A DNA stretch of 64,000 bases from Fibrella aestuarina BUZ 2. Lineage in GTDB: Bacteria; Bacteroidota; Bacteroidia; Cytophagales; Spirosomataceae. The stretch lies in assembly GCF_000331105.1 (NCBI RefSeq), contig NC_020054.1, positions 3,169,451-3,233,450 on the forward strand, written 5' to 3'. The notes beneath the pieces were generated by a model that was not told the origin of the DNA, ran no database searches, and saw only the letters and a list, made by a program, of their open reading frames with translations. This document shows, piece by piece, positions 1 to 10,785 of this stretch (positions within the stretch are counted from its first letter, which is position 1; each line of letters starts with the position of its first letter). Position numbers and translations under genes: made by a program.

Positions 1-882
1 ACCGAGAATAAACGCCTGTGGCAGCTTGCCCTGCAAAAACCGGCCGATAACGTGGGGAACGACGCGACCCGGCAGTTGCTCAAGCAGAAAGGCAGCGCGC
101 TGGTCTGGCAGAGTATCAACGGCACGGATGCAGAGGCCACCAACAACATGCTGACCGCCCTACGCCGTGTGGGGACCAAAGAGTCGTTGTCGATGCTGAA
201 AACCGTAGCCACCGATGCCAAACGCCCGATGGCGATCCGGCGGCAGGCGGCGCGGATGATCGGCGGTAGCTGGGATGGTGAAGAACTGGTAATTGACCTT
301 CTCAAGACTGGTCAATTGAAAGGCGAGCTGAAGGGAGCGGCCTATCAGGGCGTAGCAACGGCCTGGCGCAAAAGCGTACGCACCGAAGCCGCCAAATACC
401 TGGATGGGGCACAAACGGCGTCGACCAAAAAACTGCCCGGCGTAACTGAATTGCTGGCGATGAACGGCGACGCCACGCGTGGCCTGACGGTCTACAAAAC
501 CAATTGCTCGGTTTGTCATCAGATCAACGGTGACGGGCAGGATTTTGGTCCAAAGCTCTCTGAAATCGGTAGTAAGTTGGGTAAAGACGGGCAGTATCTG
601 GCCATCCTGTACCCCGACGCGGGCATCAGCTTCGGCTATGAAGGTTACGAGGTAAAATTCAAAGACGGCAGTACGCAGATGGGCATTGTATCGAGCAAAA
701 CCGAGACCGATTTGCAGATGAAATTTCCCGGTGGCATGGTGCAAAACTTCAAAATGGCCGATGTCGTCAAGATGAAGCAAATCGATTCGTCGATGATGCC
801 GTCGGGCCTGCAAGAGGCGATGGCCACCCAGGAACTGGTCGATCTGGTCGAATACCTGAGCACCTTGAAGCGGAAGCAGTAA
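1..882 (+). CDS. Heme-binding HEAT-repeat protein, 3' part (5' end outside window)
   Basis: The frame is open from base 1, so the gene enters from upstream and only about 293 codons are visible. The first ~140 visible residues are helical and HEAT-like, as in the large Planctomycete/Bacteroidota putative dehydrogenases with a C-terminal haem domain. The rest is a cytochrome c-like domain with one CSVCH haem motif (nt 508-522) followed by GDGQDFGPKLSEIG, which matches the 'putative heme-binding domain' family (TIGR02603 type). An exported redox protein is likely, but the signal peptide and any N-terminal sugar-dehydrogenase domain lie outside the window. It probably forms a unit with the two following plus-strand genes. 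Family call is from recalled motifs; substrate unknown. Confidence 0.8.
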   Translation, partial: TENKRLWQLALQKPADNVGNDATRQLLKQKGSALVWQSINGTDAEATNNMLTALRRVGTKESLSMLKTVATDAKRPMAIRRQAARMIGGSWDGEELVIDLLKTGQLKGELKGAAYQGVATAWRKSVRTEAAKYLDGAQTASTKKLPGVTELLAMNGDATRGLTVYKTNCSVCHQINGDGQDFGPKLSEIGSKLGKDGQYLAILYPDAGISFGYEGYEVKFKDGSTQMGIVSSKTETDLQMKFPGGMVQNFKMADVVKMKQIDSSMMPSGLQEAMATQELVDLVEYLSTLKRKQ

Positions 883-906
883 TTGGTCATAAGCGTTTCC
901 GAGAAA

Positions 907-1101
907 ATGACACTAGTCTATAAGCCGGAAAATGACATCTGCTTCAAGCCGGGTGAAGCACTCGGTAGAAACGAAGCAGAAGACCAGCGCATCGGTAGTA
1001 TGCTTCAAAAAGGCCTGCTGACGCATGAGCAACTAGCTGAGATTGCCGAAGTACCAGTTGATCGCGTCAAGGCCATGGCGCACCAATTGGCTAACCAGTA
1101 A
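907..1101 (+). CDS. Small hypothetical protein (64 aa)
   Basis: A short ORF between the heme-binding gene and the sugar isomerase, same strand, 24 bp after the first and 29 bp before the second. The frame opens with TTG at 883, but ATG at 907 is the more natural start. The C-terminal half (GLLTHEQLAEIAEVPVDRVK) looks like a small helix-turn-helix or the helical tail seen at the end of Rpn/PD-(D/E)XK-type proteins in this phylum. It could therefore be the degraded 3' remnant of such a gene or a real small protein. No signal peptide and no catalytic motif are visible. Confidence 0.4.
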   Translation: MTLVYKPENDICFKPGEALGRNEAEDQRIGSMLQKGLLTHEQLAEIAEVPVDRVKAMAHQLANQ

Positions 1102-1130
1102 TAAATAGTCTTAAATCCTGAATTTCTCCA

Positions 1131-2075
1131 ATGACCCAACGTCGCGATTTTCTGAAGCTGGCTCTCGGTGCCACAGGCGCTGTTCTGGCTGGACGTACCT
1201 ACCCCGCCACAGCAGGCCCCGTCTCACAGGCCGCTTCTGCCGCCAAAAACAAGTTTAAGCTGGATTATGCCCCTCACTTTGGCATGTTTGAGAACAGCGC
1301 GGGCAAAGACCCTATTGATCAGCTTAAATTCATGGCCGATCAGGGATTCACCGCCCTCGAAGACAACGGCATGATGGGGCGCGAGCCCGCCATGCAGGAA
1401 AAGATAGGCAAAGAGTTGGACCGGCTCGGCATGAAGATGGGCGTGTTTGTCGTCGATAAAGGCGGCAACGGACAAAACTCGCTGGCGGCCGGTAAGAAGG
1501 AATACATCGATATCTTCCTGAATGGCTGCCGCCGTGCTGTTGATACGGCCAAGCGGTGCAATGCCAAGTTCATGACCGTTGTACCGGGCGATTTCGAACG
1601 AAATCTGCCCATCGGGATTCAGACGGGGCACGTGATCGATGCGCTGCGGCGGGGTGCCGACATCCTGGCGCCGGCGGGTCTGACGATGGTGCTGGAACCC
1701 CTCAGTGACACACCCAACCTGTTTCTGCGCACCTCCGACCAGACCTATGAGATTTGCCGGGCCGTAAACAGCCCCGCCTGCAAGGTGCTGTTCGACATCT
1801 ATCACATGCAGAAGAATGAAGGGCACATCATCCCGCACATCGATTGGGCCTGGGACGAGATCGGCTACTTCCAGATGGGTGACAACCCCGGCCGGAAAGA
1901 ACCAACTACCGGCGAGATCAATTACAAGAATATTTTCAAGCACATCTACGACAAAGCCAAAGTGACCAACCGCACGTTCATTTTTGGGATGGAGCACGGC
2001 AACTCCCGCCCCGGTAAGGAAGGCGAAGAGGCCTTAATCAGGGCGTACGTAGAGTCGGATAATTTTCAGATTTAG
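1131..2075 (+). CDS. Tat-exported sugar phosphate isomerase/epimerase (hydroxypyruvate isomerase-like TIM barrel)
   Basis: 314 aa. The N-terminus MTQRRDFLKLALGATGA is a twin-arginine signal, so the enzyme is probably exported folded to the periplasm. The rest has the AP-endonuclease-2 / xylose isomerase-like TIM-barrel pattern: LDYAPHFGMFE near the start, LEPLSDTPNLFL, then LFDIYHMQKNEG and the terminal FGMEHGNSRPG segment that supply the metal-binding Glu/Asp/His residues of hydroxypyruvate isomerase relatives. Its position behind a heme-binding HEAT-repeat protein suggests periplasmic sugar or sugar-acid catabolism. Transcription probably ends at the long hairpin that begins 2 bp past the stop. 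The exact substrate cannot be read from sequence. Confidence 0.85.
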   Translation: MTQRRDFLKLALGATGAVLAGRTYPATAGPVSQAASAAKNKFKLDYAPHFGMFENSAGKDPIDQLKFMADQGFTALEDNGMMGREPAMQEKIGKELDRLGMKMGVFVVDKGGNGQNSLAAGKKEYIDIFLNGCRRAVDTAKRCNAKFMTVVPGDFERNLPIGIQTGHVIDALRRGADILAPAGLTMVLEPLSDTPNLFLRTSDQTYEICRAVNSPACKVLFDIYHMQKNEGHIIPHIDWAWDEIGYFQMGDNPGRKEPTTGEINYKNIFKHIYDKAKVTNRTFIFGMEHGNSRPGKEGEEALIRAYVESDNFQI

Positions 2076-2077
2076 TA

Positions 2078-2165
2078 AAAAAGGGAGTAAACAGCGCGGC
2101 ACGGAATGCATCCAGAATTTACGTTTTCTGGATGCATTCCGTGCCGCGCTGTTTACTCCCTTTTT
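2078..2165. terminator. Very long perfect hairpin between convergent genes
   Basis: Two 40-base arms (2078-2117 and 2126-2165) are perfect reverse complements separated by 8 bases. The left arm opens with an A run and the right arm closes with a T run, so it can act as an intrinsic terminator in both directions, for the isomerase gene (ends 2075) and the CBM48 gene (ends 2167 on the minus strand). A stem of 40 bp with no mismatch is far longer than termination needs. Confidence 0.85.
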
Positions 2166-2166
2166 C

Positions 2167-2475
2167 TTACAGTACGACGACTGAATTCTCGTCGGCCGAA
2201 ATGCCGCTGGCTACGTATTTATCGGCAGCCCAGTCGTTCTCCCAAGTTTGGCCATCGATAACGAAACGGTATTGATATTCAGTGCCGATGGGAAGTTCTA
2301 CCGTTGTTTTGAACGAACCGTCTTTTTGCTTTTTCAGCGGTTGTGCGGTCACGTCCCAATCGTTGAACTCGCCAACGAGCGAAACCACCTTCGCGCCGTT
2401 AACCGCTTCGGCGGGAAGTTCAAACGTTACTTTGGCAACAGGCTTACTTTTCAAAAATTGTTTGGCAGTGGCCAT
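2167..2475 (-). CDS. Isolated CBM48 / glycogen-binding domain protein
   Basis: 102 aa from the ATG at 2475 (MATAKQFLKSKP); the frame continues 14 codons upstream but that part is uncharged by family conservation. The domain VSLVGEFNDWDVTAQPLKK ... YQYRFVIDGQTWENDWAADKY is the early-set / AMPK-type glycogen-binding fold found in glycogen branching enzymes and isoamylases. Here it stands alone without a catalytic domain. Such stand-alone proteins are common in Bacteroidota and may tether partners to glycogen, but the partner is unknown. It is cytoplasmic (no signal peptide) and convergent with the isomerase gene across the long hairpin. Confidence 0.8.
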   Translation of the reverse strand: MATAKQFLKSKPVAKVTFELPAEAVNGAKVVSLVGEFNDWDVTAQPLKKQKDGSFKTTVELPIGTEYQYRFVIDGQTWENDWAADKYVASGISADENSVVVL

Positions 2476-5031
<2,556 letters not shown>

Positions 5032-5034
5032 TAA

Positions 5035-5064
5035 AAAAAACCGGGTCAGTTAGCCCGGTTTTTT
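5035..5064 (+). terminator. Rho-independent terminator of gyrB
   Basis: A run of A, CCGGG, 8-base loop, CCCGG and a run of T starting 4 bp after the gyrB stop. The A and T tracts extend the stem to about 11 bp. Confidence 0.92.
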
Positions 5065-5251
5065 GTTAATAAACACAACGCGGATTGAGCAGATCAGATG
5101 GATTGGCGCGGCTTAGTGGTGCCCATACTAATGGACCCGAAAGGCTCAGGAGCTTTCACGGACAGGCGCATTACAATAATTTAATACGCGAAAATCTGCT
5201 TGAATCCGATCAATCCGCGTTGCCTTACAAACCACCCACTTTTCTGAACTC

Positions 5252-7594
5252 ATGCGATATCCGAATCAATCCCGGGGCCGCAACCTAATCGGTAACCTTG
5301 TCTCCCGCCTGACTCAGCGTGCCGAGACGACCGCAGGTCGCGCCGACACGAGTACTGACCGCACCCCCGACAAGGTGACTGACCGGGCGAGTAGTGTCAT
5401 TGACCAAAGTGACTACCTCAGCCGTGACCTGAGCTGGATCAAATTCAACGAGCGGGTGCTTGATCAGGCCCGGCACCCGAACCGCACCCTGATGGAGCGG
5501 TTCAAGTTTCTAGCCATTACCGACTCCAACAACGACGAATTCTTCAGTATTCGGGTTGGGAGTCTGTATAACTACATCGACTACCATAAAGAGCGCGTCG
5601 ATTATTCGGGGCTGCGCGAGGGACCGTTTCGGAAAATGCTGTTCCGGGCGTTGCAACAGTTCAACACCGATCAGCAGGCGGTCTTCATGAATGACCTCAT
5701 GCCGCTGTTTGCCGAGAATGGGCTGGCCCTGATCAAGTACAGCGACCTGAGTGAGGCTGAACGGCAACAGGCGTCGTCGTATTTCGACCGAACGATCTAC
5801 CCGACGCTCACGCCCATGCTCTACGACTACACGCACACCTTCCCGGTGCTGCTGGCCAAGGTGCTCATCTTCGGCGTAGTGACGTACACACCCTCGGGTG
5901 ATTTTCACGATCCTACGCCCGACGATGACAGCGATAACCAACGGCTGTCATTTGTGCAGATACCGGCCAACCTGCCCCGCTTCATGGTGTTTGAGCGCGA
6001 CGAGCAGATCGCGTTTCTGCCCATCGAAGAGATTGTTCGGCAGCACATCAGCAAGCTCTACCGCAACGTCGAAATCTGGTCGGTAAACCTGTTCCGCATT
6101 TCGCGTAACGGTGATTTCACCCTGGAAGAAAACGACGACGTCGAAGCCGATTTTCTGGATGAAATCAAGCAAAAGATCAAAAACCGTCGGCTGGGTCGCG
6201 TGGTGCGGGTCGAAGTCGAGGCGGGCGCTACGCAGTCGTCGGCCTCGGAATGGATGATCAACCTGTTGAAAAAGCGCTGGGAGATCGACGATTACAACAT
6301 CTTCCCGGTCGACACGCTCATCGATTTCACGAGTTTGTGGCAGATTATCCGCCACCCGGAGTTCAAAAATGATATGCCCGCGCCGCATCCGTCGGTGCCA
6401 CCCGTCGGGCTGGAACGCGAACGAATCGGGGACATTTTCGAGGCGGTGCGGGAGCGTGATATCCTGATGCACCACCCGTACAACAACTTCGAGCCGGTGC
6501 TGCAACTGCTGGAACAGGCCGCCGAAGATCCACAGGTGCTGGCGATCAAGCTGACGGTGTACCGGCTGGCTAAGCGGTCGCGCATTACGGAAGCCTTGCT
6601 GAAAGCCGCCGAAAACGGAAAGCACGTGTCGGTGTTGTTTGAAGTGAAAGCGCGTTTCGATGAGGAAAACAACATCCGCGAAGCGCAACGGCTGCAAAAG
6701 GCGGGCTGCTTCGTGATTTATGGCATCAGCCGGTTCAAAACGCACACCAAACTGCTACTGGTGGTCCGTAACGAAGGCAGTAAAGTGGTGCGTTACGCCC
6801 ACCTGTCGAGCGGTAACTACAACGAAGACACCGCCCGGATGTATACTGACATTGGGCTGATTACGACGAGTGAAACGTACACCAACGACATCTCGGAGTT
6901 TTTCAACGTCATCACGGGGCATTCATTGCCGAGTCGGTATGATTACCTGATCACCGCCCCGCGTGACATGCGCAACCAGTTGATTGACCTGATCCGCACG
7001 GAGGCCGACCTCGCCCGGCGTGGGTTGCCCAGCGGCATCTGCATCAAGATCAACTCGCTGGAAGATAAAACGGTCATTGATGAGCTGTATGCGGCTTCGC
7101 AGGCAGGTGTACCCATCCGGCTGATCGTGCGCGGAATCTGCTGCCTGCGTCCGGGGCGCAAAGGGCTGAGCGAAAACATCACCCTCCGGTCGATCGTGGG
7201 CGATTACCTGGAGCATACGCGGCTCTTTTACTTCCACAACGCGGGTGAGCCGAAGATCTACGGCGGCAGCGCCGACGTGATGGTGCGGAGCTTCGACCGC
7301 CGGATCGAATCGCTGTTTTACCTCGCCGATGTGCGGGTGCGGCAACAGGCCATCCTGATTCTGGAATACAACCTGCACGATACGGTGAACGCCTACGAGC
7401 TTCAGGAAGATGGCACCTACAAAAAGTGTGAACCGGCCGAAGGCGAAGCCCCTTTCAACATGCAGGAGGCCTTTTTCAACGTAACAGAGGCCGATGTGAT
7501 GCAGGCCCAACTGTTCGATGAAATCATTGAGCCGCCCGTCGACGTACCTGCCAATCTGGTTGAAGGCAGCGAACGCACCATTGCCACGATTTAA
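5252..7594 (+). CDS. ppk1: Polyphosphate kinase 1
   Basis: 780 aa. It reversibly transfers the gamma phosphate of ATP to inorganic polyphosphate. Family identity begins at YLSRDLSWIKFNERVL (residue ~54), followed by the N, head and two PLD-like C domains. The two conserved histidines are visible in KTHTKLLLV (~residue 505) and LEHTRLFYF (~655), the former followed by HLSSGNYNEDTARMYTD. The first ~50 residues are Ser/Thr/Asp/Arg-rich, not conserved and probably disordered; no better in-frame start lies between them and the conserved core. Likely a single-gene unit, since the next intact gene is convergent. Confidence 0.95.
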   Translation: MRYPNQSRGRNLIGNLVSRLTQRAETTAGRADTSTDRTPDKVTDRASSVIDQSDYLSRDLSWIKFNERVLDQARHPNRTLMERFKFLAITDSNNDEFFSIRVGSLYNYIDYHKERVDYSGLREGPFRKMLFRALQQFNTDQQAVFMNDLMPLFAENGLALIKYSDLSEAERQQASSYFDRTIYPTLTPMLYDYTHTFPVLLAKVLIFGVVTYTPSGDFHDPTPDDDSDNQRLSFVQIPANLPRFMVFERDEQIAFLPIEEIVRQHISKLYRNVEIWSVNLFRISRNGDFTLEENDDVEADFLDEIKQKIKNRRLGRVVRVEVEAGATQSSASEWMINLLKKRWEIDDYNIFPVDTLIDFTSLWQIIRHPEFKNDMPAPHPSVPPVGLERERIGDIFEAVRERDILMHHPYNNFEPVLQLLEQAAEDPQVLAIKLTVYRLAKRSRITEALLKAAENGKHVSVLFEVKARFDEENNIREAQRLQKAGCFVIYGISRFKTHTKLLLVVRNEGSKVVRYAHLSSGNYNEDTARMYTDIGLITTSETYTNDISEFFNVITGHSLPSRYDYLITAPRDMRNQLIDLIRTEADLARRGLPSGICIKINSLEDKTVIDELYAASQAGVPIRLIVRGICCLRPGRKGLSENITLRSIVGDYLEHTRLFYFHNAGEPKIYGGSADVMVRSFDRRIESLFYLADVRVRQQAILILEYNLHDTVNAYELQEDGTYKKCEPAEGEAPFNMQEAFFNVTEADVMQAQLFDEIIEPPVDVPANLVEGSERTIATI

Positions 7595-7606
7595 GGGATA
7601 TCGGTA

Positions 7607-7685
7607 TTGGTTGTCATTAATGGTCACTGGTTGTCATTCGTAGTCATTCATTGTGATCATCAATGACAACCAAGCCAATGGCTTG
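7607..7685. repeat. Repeat cluster with direct and inverted TTGGTTGTCATT copies
   Basis: TTGGTTGTCATT at 7607-7618 and a near copy at 7628-7638 face a perfect inverted copy at 7662-7673. A second palindrome, CAAGCC-AAT-GGCTTG, follows at 7671-7685. It lies directly after ppk1 and may act as a weak terminator. Confidence 0.6.
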
Positions 7686-7688
7686 AAG

Positions 7689-8037
7689 CCTGATGACTCG
7701 GAATGGAGCTATTTCTTCGATTCACCAACGGCCTTCCGGTCGGATACATCGGTGCCGTCGCCGGACGTGGCGGGTACGTTGGGAGGCGCTGACCGACGAA
7801 GAACGCCGCCGGTTTGTGCCCCTCTGCCCGGATTTCGCGCTGGAATTGACATTGCCTTCTGACCACCTGCCCGACCTCGATTGGCTGAGTAACGGCGTGC
7901 AACTGGGCTGGCTCATCGATCCTGACGCGCGCACGGCCTGTGTCTACCGTCACAATGGGCCGGTCGAGGAAATCACAAACGTAACGACGTTGCCGGGTTA
8001 GCCGGTGCTGTCTGGGCTTGCCTTAACGCTGTTTTAG
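7689..8037 (+). pseudogene. Uma2-family (DUF820) restriction-endonuclease-like pseudogene
   Basis: Pieces of a Uma2 protein occur in successive frames. EWSYFFDSPTAFRSD...SPDVA lies in the frame of 7653 (to about 7775); RWEALTDEERRRFVPLCPDFALEL and NGVQLGWLIDPDARTACVYR lie in the frame of 7693 (7777-8001); PVLSGLALTLF lies one frame over (8002-8037). In intact family members these segments follow one another in this order. The helix with the KMxEY-type motif between LPSD and NGVQLGW is shortened by roughly six residues, and the N-terminal ~80 residues are absent. At least two frameshifts plus deletions make it non-functional. Its 3' end overlaps the end of the convergent minus-strand gene. Confidence 0.75.
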
Positions 8038-8730
8038 TACCAATGGTCCGTGGCAAACGGGAATAGCTCCCGGTTTGGCTTCGGCAGCGGGCGGCTGATA
8101 CAACCCACGGCCAAGCAGCAACAGGCCGAGGCCAACGGTGAAAAAGGGCATGAGCCGGGTGAAGCGCTGACGTACCTGACTCGGAAACAGCGTCGGTAAC
8201 GCGCGAATAGCCAGGAGCGCTGGCAACGTACCCAGCCCAAAAGCCAGCATGTAGAAGGCACTGGGCACCGCCTGCCCCGTAGTGATGGCACCCGCCATCG
8301 CTACGTATACAAAGCCACAGGGCAAAAAACCGTTGAGCAAGCCCAGGCCCGCAAATGATAGTAGCGAAGGCCGTTGCAGCCAGCGCGCCATCGGGCCCAT
8401 GAGCCACCGCGACGACAGGCGCGCCGTCAGACTGCCCCAATGCCCCCGTTGCAGCACCGTCAGCGACAGCAAAAAGACGCCCGCCCCCACCGATACCGAG
8501 CGCTGCCAGCCGAGCCAGTGCAACCCTTGCCCCAGCCCGCCAATCGCCGCGCCCAGACTCGCGTAGGCTATGAGCCGGGCAGCGTGGTAAACCAACGTAC
8601 CCAGCCATCGCTGATGGTAGGGGAGTCGGCCCAGGGGCAGGGCCATGGCCAGCGGACCGCACATACCCACGCAGTGCAGACTACCCACCAGGCCCGTTGT
8701 GAGGGCTGCCAGAAGCCAGGCCATACTCAT
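8023..8730 (-). CDS. TauE/SafE-like membrane protein of the cbb3 locus
   Basis: 235 aa, about six transmembrane segments. The family signature GLVGSLHCVGMCGPLAMALP is at the N-terminus, with a second conserved stretch LGLLNGFLPCGFVYVAMAGA near residue 135. Proteins of this type (DsbD-like transmembrane fold, annotated as sulfite exporter TauE/SafE or UreD/CcoI-associated) regularly follow ccoH and are thought to assist copper or redox steps in cbb3 oxidase assembly. The start overlaps the ccoH stop by 4 bp, indicating translational coupling, and it is the last gene of the minus-strand oxidase run. The transport substrate is unknown; sulfite export should not be inferred from the name. Confidence 0.85.
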   Translation of the reverse strand: MSMAWLLAALTTGLVGSLHCVGMCGPLAMALPLGRLPYHQRWLGTLVYHAARLIAYASLGAAIGGLGQGLHWLGWQRSVSVGAGVFLLSLTVLQRGHWGSLTARLSSRWLMGPMARWLQRPSLLSFAGLGLLNGFLPCGFVYVAMAGAITTGQAVPSAFYMLAFGLGTLPALLAIRALPTLFPSQVRQRFTRLMPFFTVGLGLLLLGRGLYQPPAAEAKPGAIPVCHGPLVLKQR

Positions 8731-9155
8731 AAAAAGAGTTCCTGCTCGGTGTAGTAGTCACGCTGCCCGTCGGACCACGTGAACTGCACGCGCCAATGGC
8801 CTTTCAACAGCCCCTTGGTCGATACAAGCTGACGAGCGGTGTGGTCCTGCGGAATTTTGACTTTGAAATCCTGGACCCGGTCGGCGGGGCGGTAAAACAG
8901 GAGGGTCCCTTTGCGAAGTGAAGCGGGCAGGAAAACCGCTACTTCCTGGGTGTCGGCAAGGTACGTCATGGGAACCTTGTTGGTTAAGCGAGCCGCGTTG
9001 GCAACGCGGTCGATGTGTTGTTGATACGCGATCTCGTCCTGATAGTAGTCGTCGCGGACCAGATCGATACGCTGACGGCTCATGCTAACGACCATCGTGC
9101 CAATGAATCCGGCAAACAAAACGAAGACGAGCACAATGGATTTTCCCCAGTTCAT
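8727..9155 (-). CDS. ccoH: FixH/CcoH family oxidase assembly protein
   Basis: 142 aa with one N-terminal membrane helix (GKSIVLVFVLFAGFIGTMVV) and an extracytoplasmic domain containing LVRDDYYQDEIAYQQHID, the conserved region of FixH proteins. CcoH/FixH is required for stable cbb3 oxidase assembly. It lies between ccoG and the SafE-like gene. A hairpin separates it from ccoG, so it could be partly independently expressed. Confidence 0.9.
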   Translation of the reverse strand: MNWGKSIVLVFVLFAGFIGTMVVSMSRQRIDLVRDDYYQDEIAYQQHIDRVANAARLTNKVPMTYLADTQEVAVFLPASLRKGTLLFYRPADRVQDFKVKIPQDHTARQLVSTKGLLKGHWRVQFTWSDGQRDYYTEQELFL

Positions 9156-9181
9156 AAGTCAAAGTAGAAGCACTAAACACG

Positions 9182-9228
9182 CGAACGAGTGATGATTTGG
9201 CAGATGGCTGACTGAAATCACTCGTTCG
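9182..9228. repeat. Inverted repeat between ccoG and ccoH
   Basis: Twelve-base perfect arms (9182-9193 and 9217-9228, CGAACGAGTGAT and its complement) around a 23-base loop. It lies in the ~90-bp gap between ccoG and ccoH. No T tract, so RNA processing or stability is as likely as termination. Confidence 0.65.
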
Positions 9229-9247
9229 TGCTTTCAGTCGTTGGCCG

Positions 9248-10735
9248 TTACTGTGCGGGTCCTAAAAAGCGGGTATCTAGCTCGTCGATGACCGCGTCGC
9301 CACTCAATACGTCGATATGCAGGTCGGTGGAGGCATCGTGCAGTGTCGCTTCGGGCAGGCTGATGAAGAACATCGTTTTAGCCAGTTCGCCGGGCTGTAC
9401 GGTGCTGAGCGGCTGGACGAATCGCAACTGCGCATCGGGTTGACTGATGCGTAACCGCACGGGCAGGGCACCGTAGGTTTTGTTAATGACTTCCAGCGAA
9501 TACAGGTTGGCGATTCGGCCGTTGGCTTCGCGCTGGTACAGCTGCCCCGGCGCGCGCAACACCGTAACGTCGAGCGCCGGGCGGGTCATAAGCAGGCTAG
9601 CCAAAATGATCAGCAACCCCAACAGCACCGCCGAATACGCCGCAATGCGCGTGGTAAACCGAAACGGCTGGCGCGATTCAATGCCCTTCTGCGAGTCGTA
9701 CCGAATCAGGCCGGTTGGCCGGTCGATTTTGGTCATCACCTCGTCGCAAACGTCGATGCAGGCTGTGCAGCCGATGCATTCCATCTGTGTGCCGTTCCGA
9801 ATGTCGATACCCGTCGGGCACACATGAACACACAGTTTACAGTCAATGCAATCGCCTTTGGGCGCCGGGGTGGTAGGGATGTGCTGGCTGGGATTGTTCG
9901 GTATCGCTTCACGAATGGCGATCCCGGCGTCGGAAACGGCCCCGCCCCCCCCGCGCTGAAGGCGCCCCCTTGGTTCGCCGCGGATGTAGTCGTAGGCGAC
10001 GATCAGCGAATTTTTGTCGAGCATTACGCTTTGCAGCCGCCCATACGGGCAGATGGTCGTGCAGACGATCTCGCGCAGGTAGGCAAACACGCCGTAGAAA
10101 ACACCCGTAAAGACCAGCATCGCCGTCAGGCCTGCCAGGTGCTGATTGGGGTTGTCGGTGATCAGGCTCAGCCAGGCGTCACGGCCAATCAGGTACGCCA
10201 GAAACGTATTGCTGATCAGGAACGAAAGCAGGAAGAAAACCAGGTGCTTGCCCGTCTTTTTCAGCATCTTCTCCGTTGTCCAGGGGGCCGCATCGAGGCG
10301 GCGGCGGGCGGTGAAGTCGCCTTCAATCCACGTTTCGATTTTCCGAAAGACCCCTTCCATGAAAATCGTTTGCGGGCAGGCCCAGCCGCACCACACCCGC
10401 CCGTAGATCACCGTAAAAAAGGCGATGAACACCGTAAACGTGATCAGCCCGATCGCGACGAGGTAGAAATCCTGCGGCCAGAACGTAACCCCGAACACGA
10501 TAAACCGGCGCTCCAGCACATTGAACAGGAACAGCGGGTGCCCATCGACCCACACAAACGGCCCAGCAAACAGGCAAGCCAGCAATTCCAGACCAACCAC
10601 CGTCCGCCAGCGGGTAAACGCCCCCGAAGTGGCTTTGGGGTACAGCCATTTACGGCCGCCGTTCTCAAGCTGATTAGGCAGGTGGGTCCGGAAATAGTCA
10701 TCGACCGGGCTGGGTTCGTGAACGTCGAGGTTCAT
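9248..10735 (-). CDS. ccoG: Cytochrome c oxidase accessory protein CcoG
   Basis: 495 aa from ATG 10735 (MNLDVHEPSPVDDYF); an alternative start 15 codons upstream is not conserved-looking. It has several membrane helices (LLACLFAGPFVWVDG, VFIAFFTVIYGRVWCGWACP) and a cytoplasmic ferredoxin domain with CIDCKLCVHVCPTGID and CIGCTACIDVCDEV, i.e. two 4Fe-4S sites, followed by a periplasmic FixG-type Ig-like C-terminal domain. CcoG is a membrane iron-sulfur protein that takes part in copper reduction and delivery to the cbb3 catalytic subunit. It follows ccoP on the minus strand after 50 bp. Confidence 0.95.
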   Translation of the reverse strand: MNLDVHEPSPVDDYFRTHLPNQLENGGRKWLYPKATSGAFTRWRTVVGLELLACLFAGPFVWVDGHPLFLFNVLERRFIVFGVTFWPQDFYLVAIGLITFTVFIAFFTVIYGRVWCGWACPQTIFMEGVFRKIETWIEGDFTARRRLDAAPWTTEKMLKKTGKHLVFFLLSFLISNTFLAYLIGRDAWLSLITDNPNQHLAGLTAMLVFTGVFYGVFAYLREIVCTTICPYGRLQSVMLDKNSLIVAYDYIRGEPRGRLQRGGGGAVSDAGIAIREAIPNNPSQHIPTTPAPKGDCIDCKLCVHVCPTGIDIRNGTQMECIGCTACIDVCDEVMTKIDRPTGLIRYDSQKGIESRQPFRFTTRIAAYSAVLLGLLIILASLLMTRPALDVTVLRAPGQLYQREANGRIANLYSLEVINKTYGALPVRLRISQPDAQLRFVQPLSTVQPGELAKTMFFISLPEATLHDASTDLHIDVLSGDAVIDELDTRFLGPAQ

Positions 10736-10785
10736 AGCGAGTGATTGAGTTAAAGAAGCTGGCACGCGACGTGCCAGCAACGTAC

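Noticed and set aside
5085-5288. 67-codon ORF between gyrB and ppk1
   Set aside because: Overlaps the ppk1 start, no recognisable features, sits in leader DNA.
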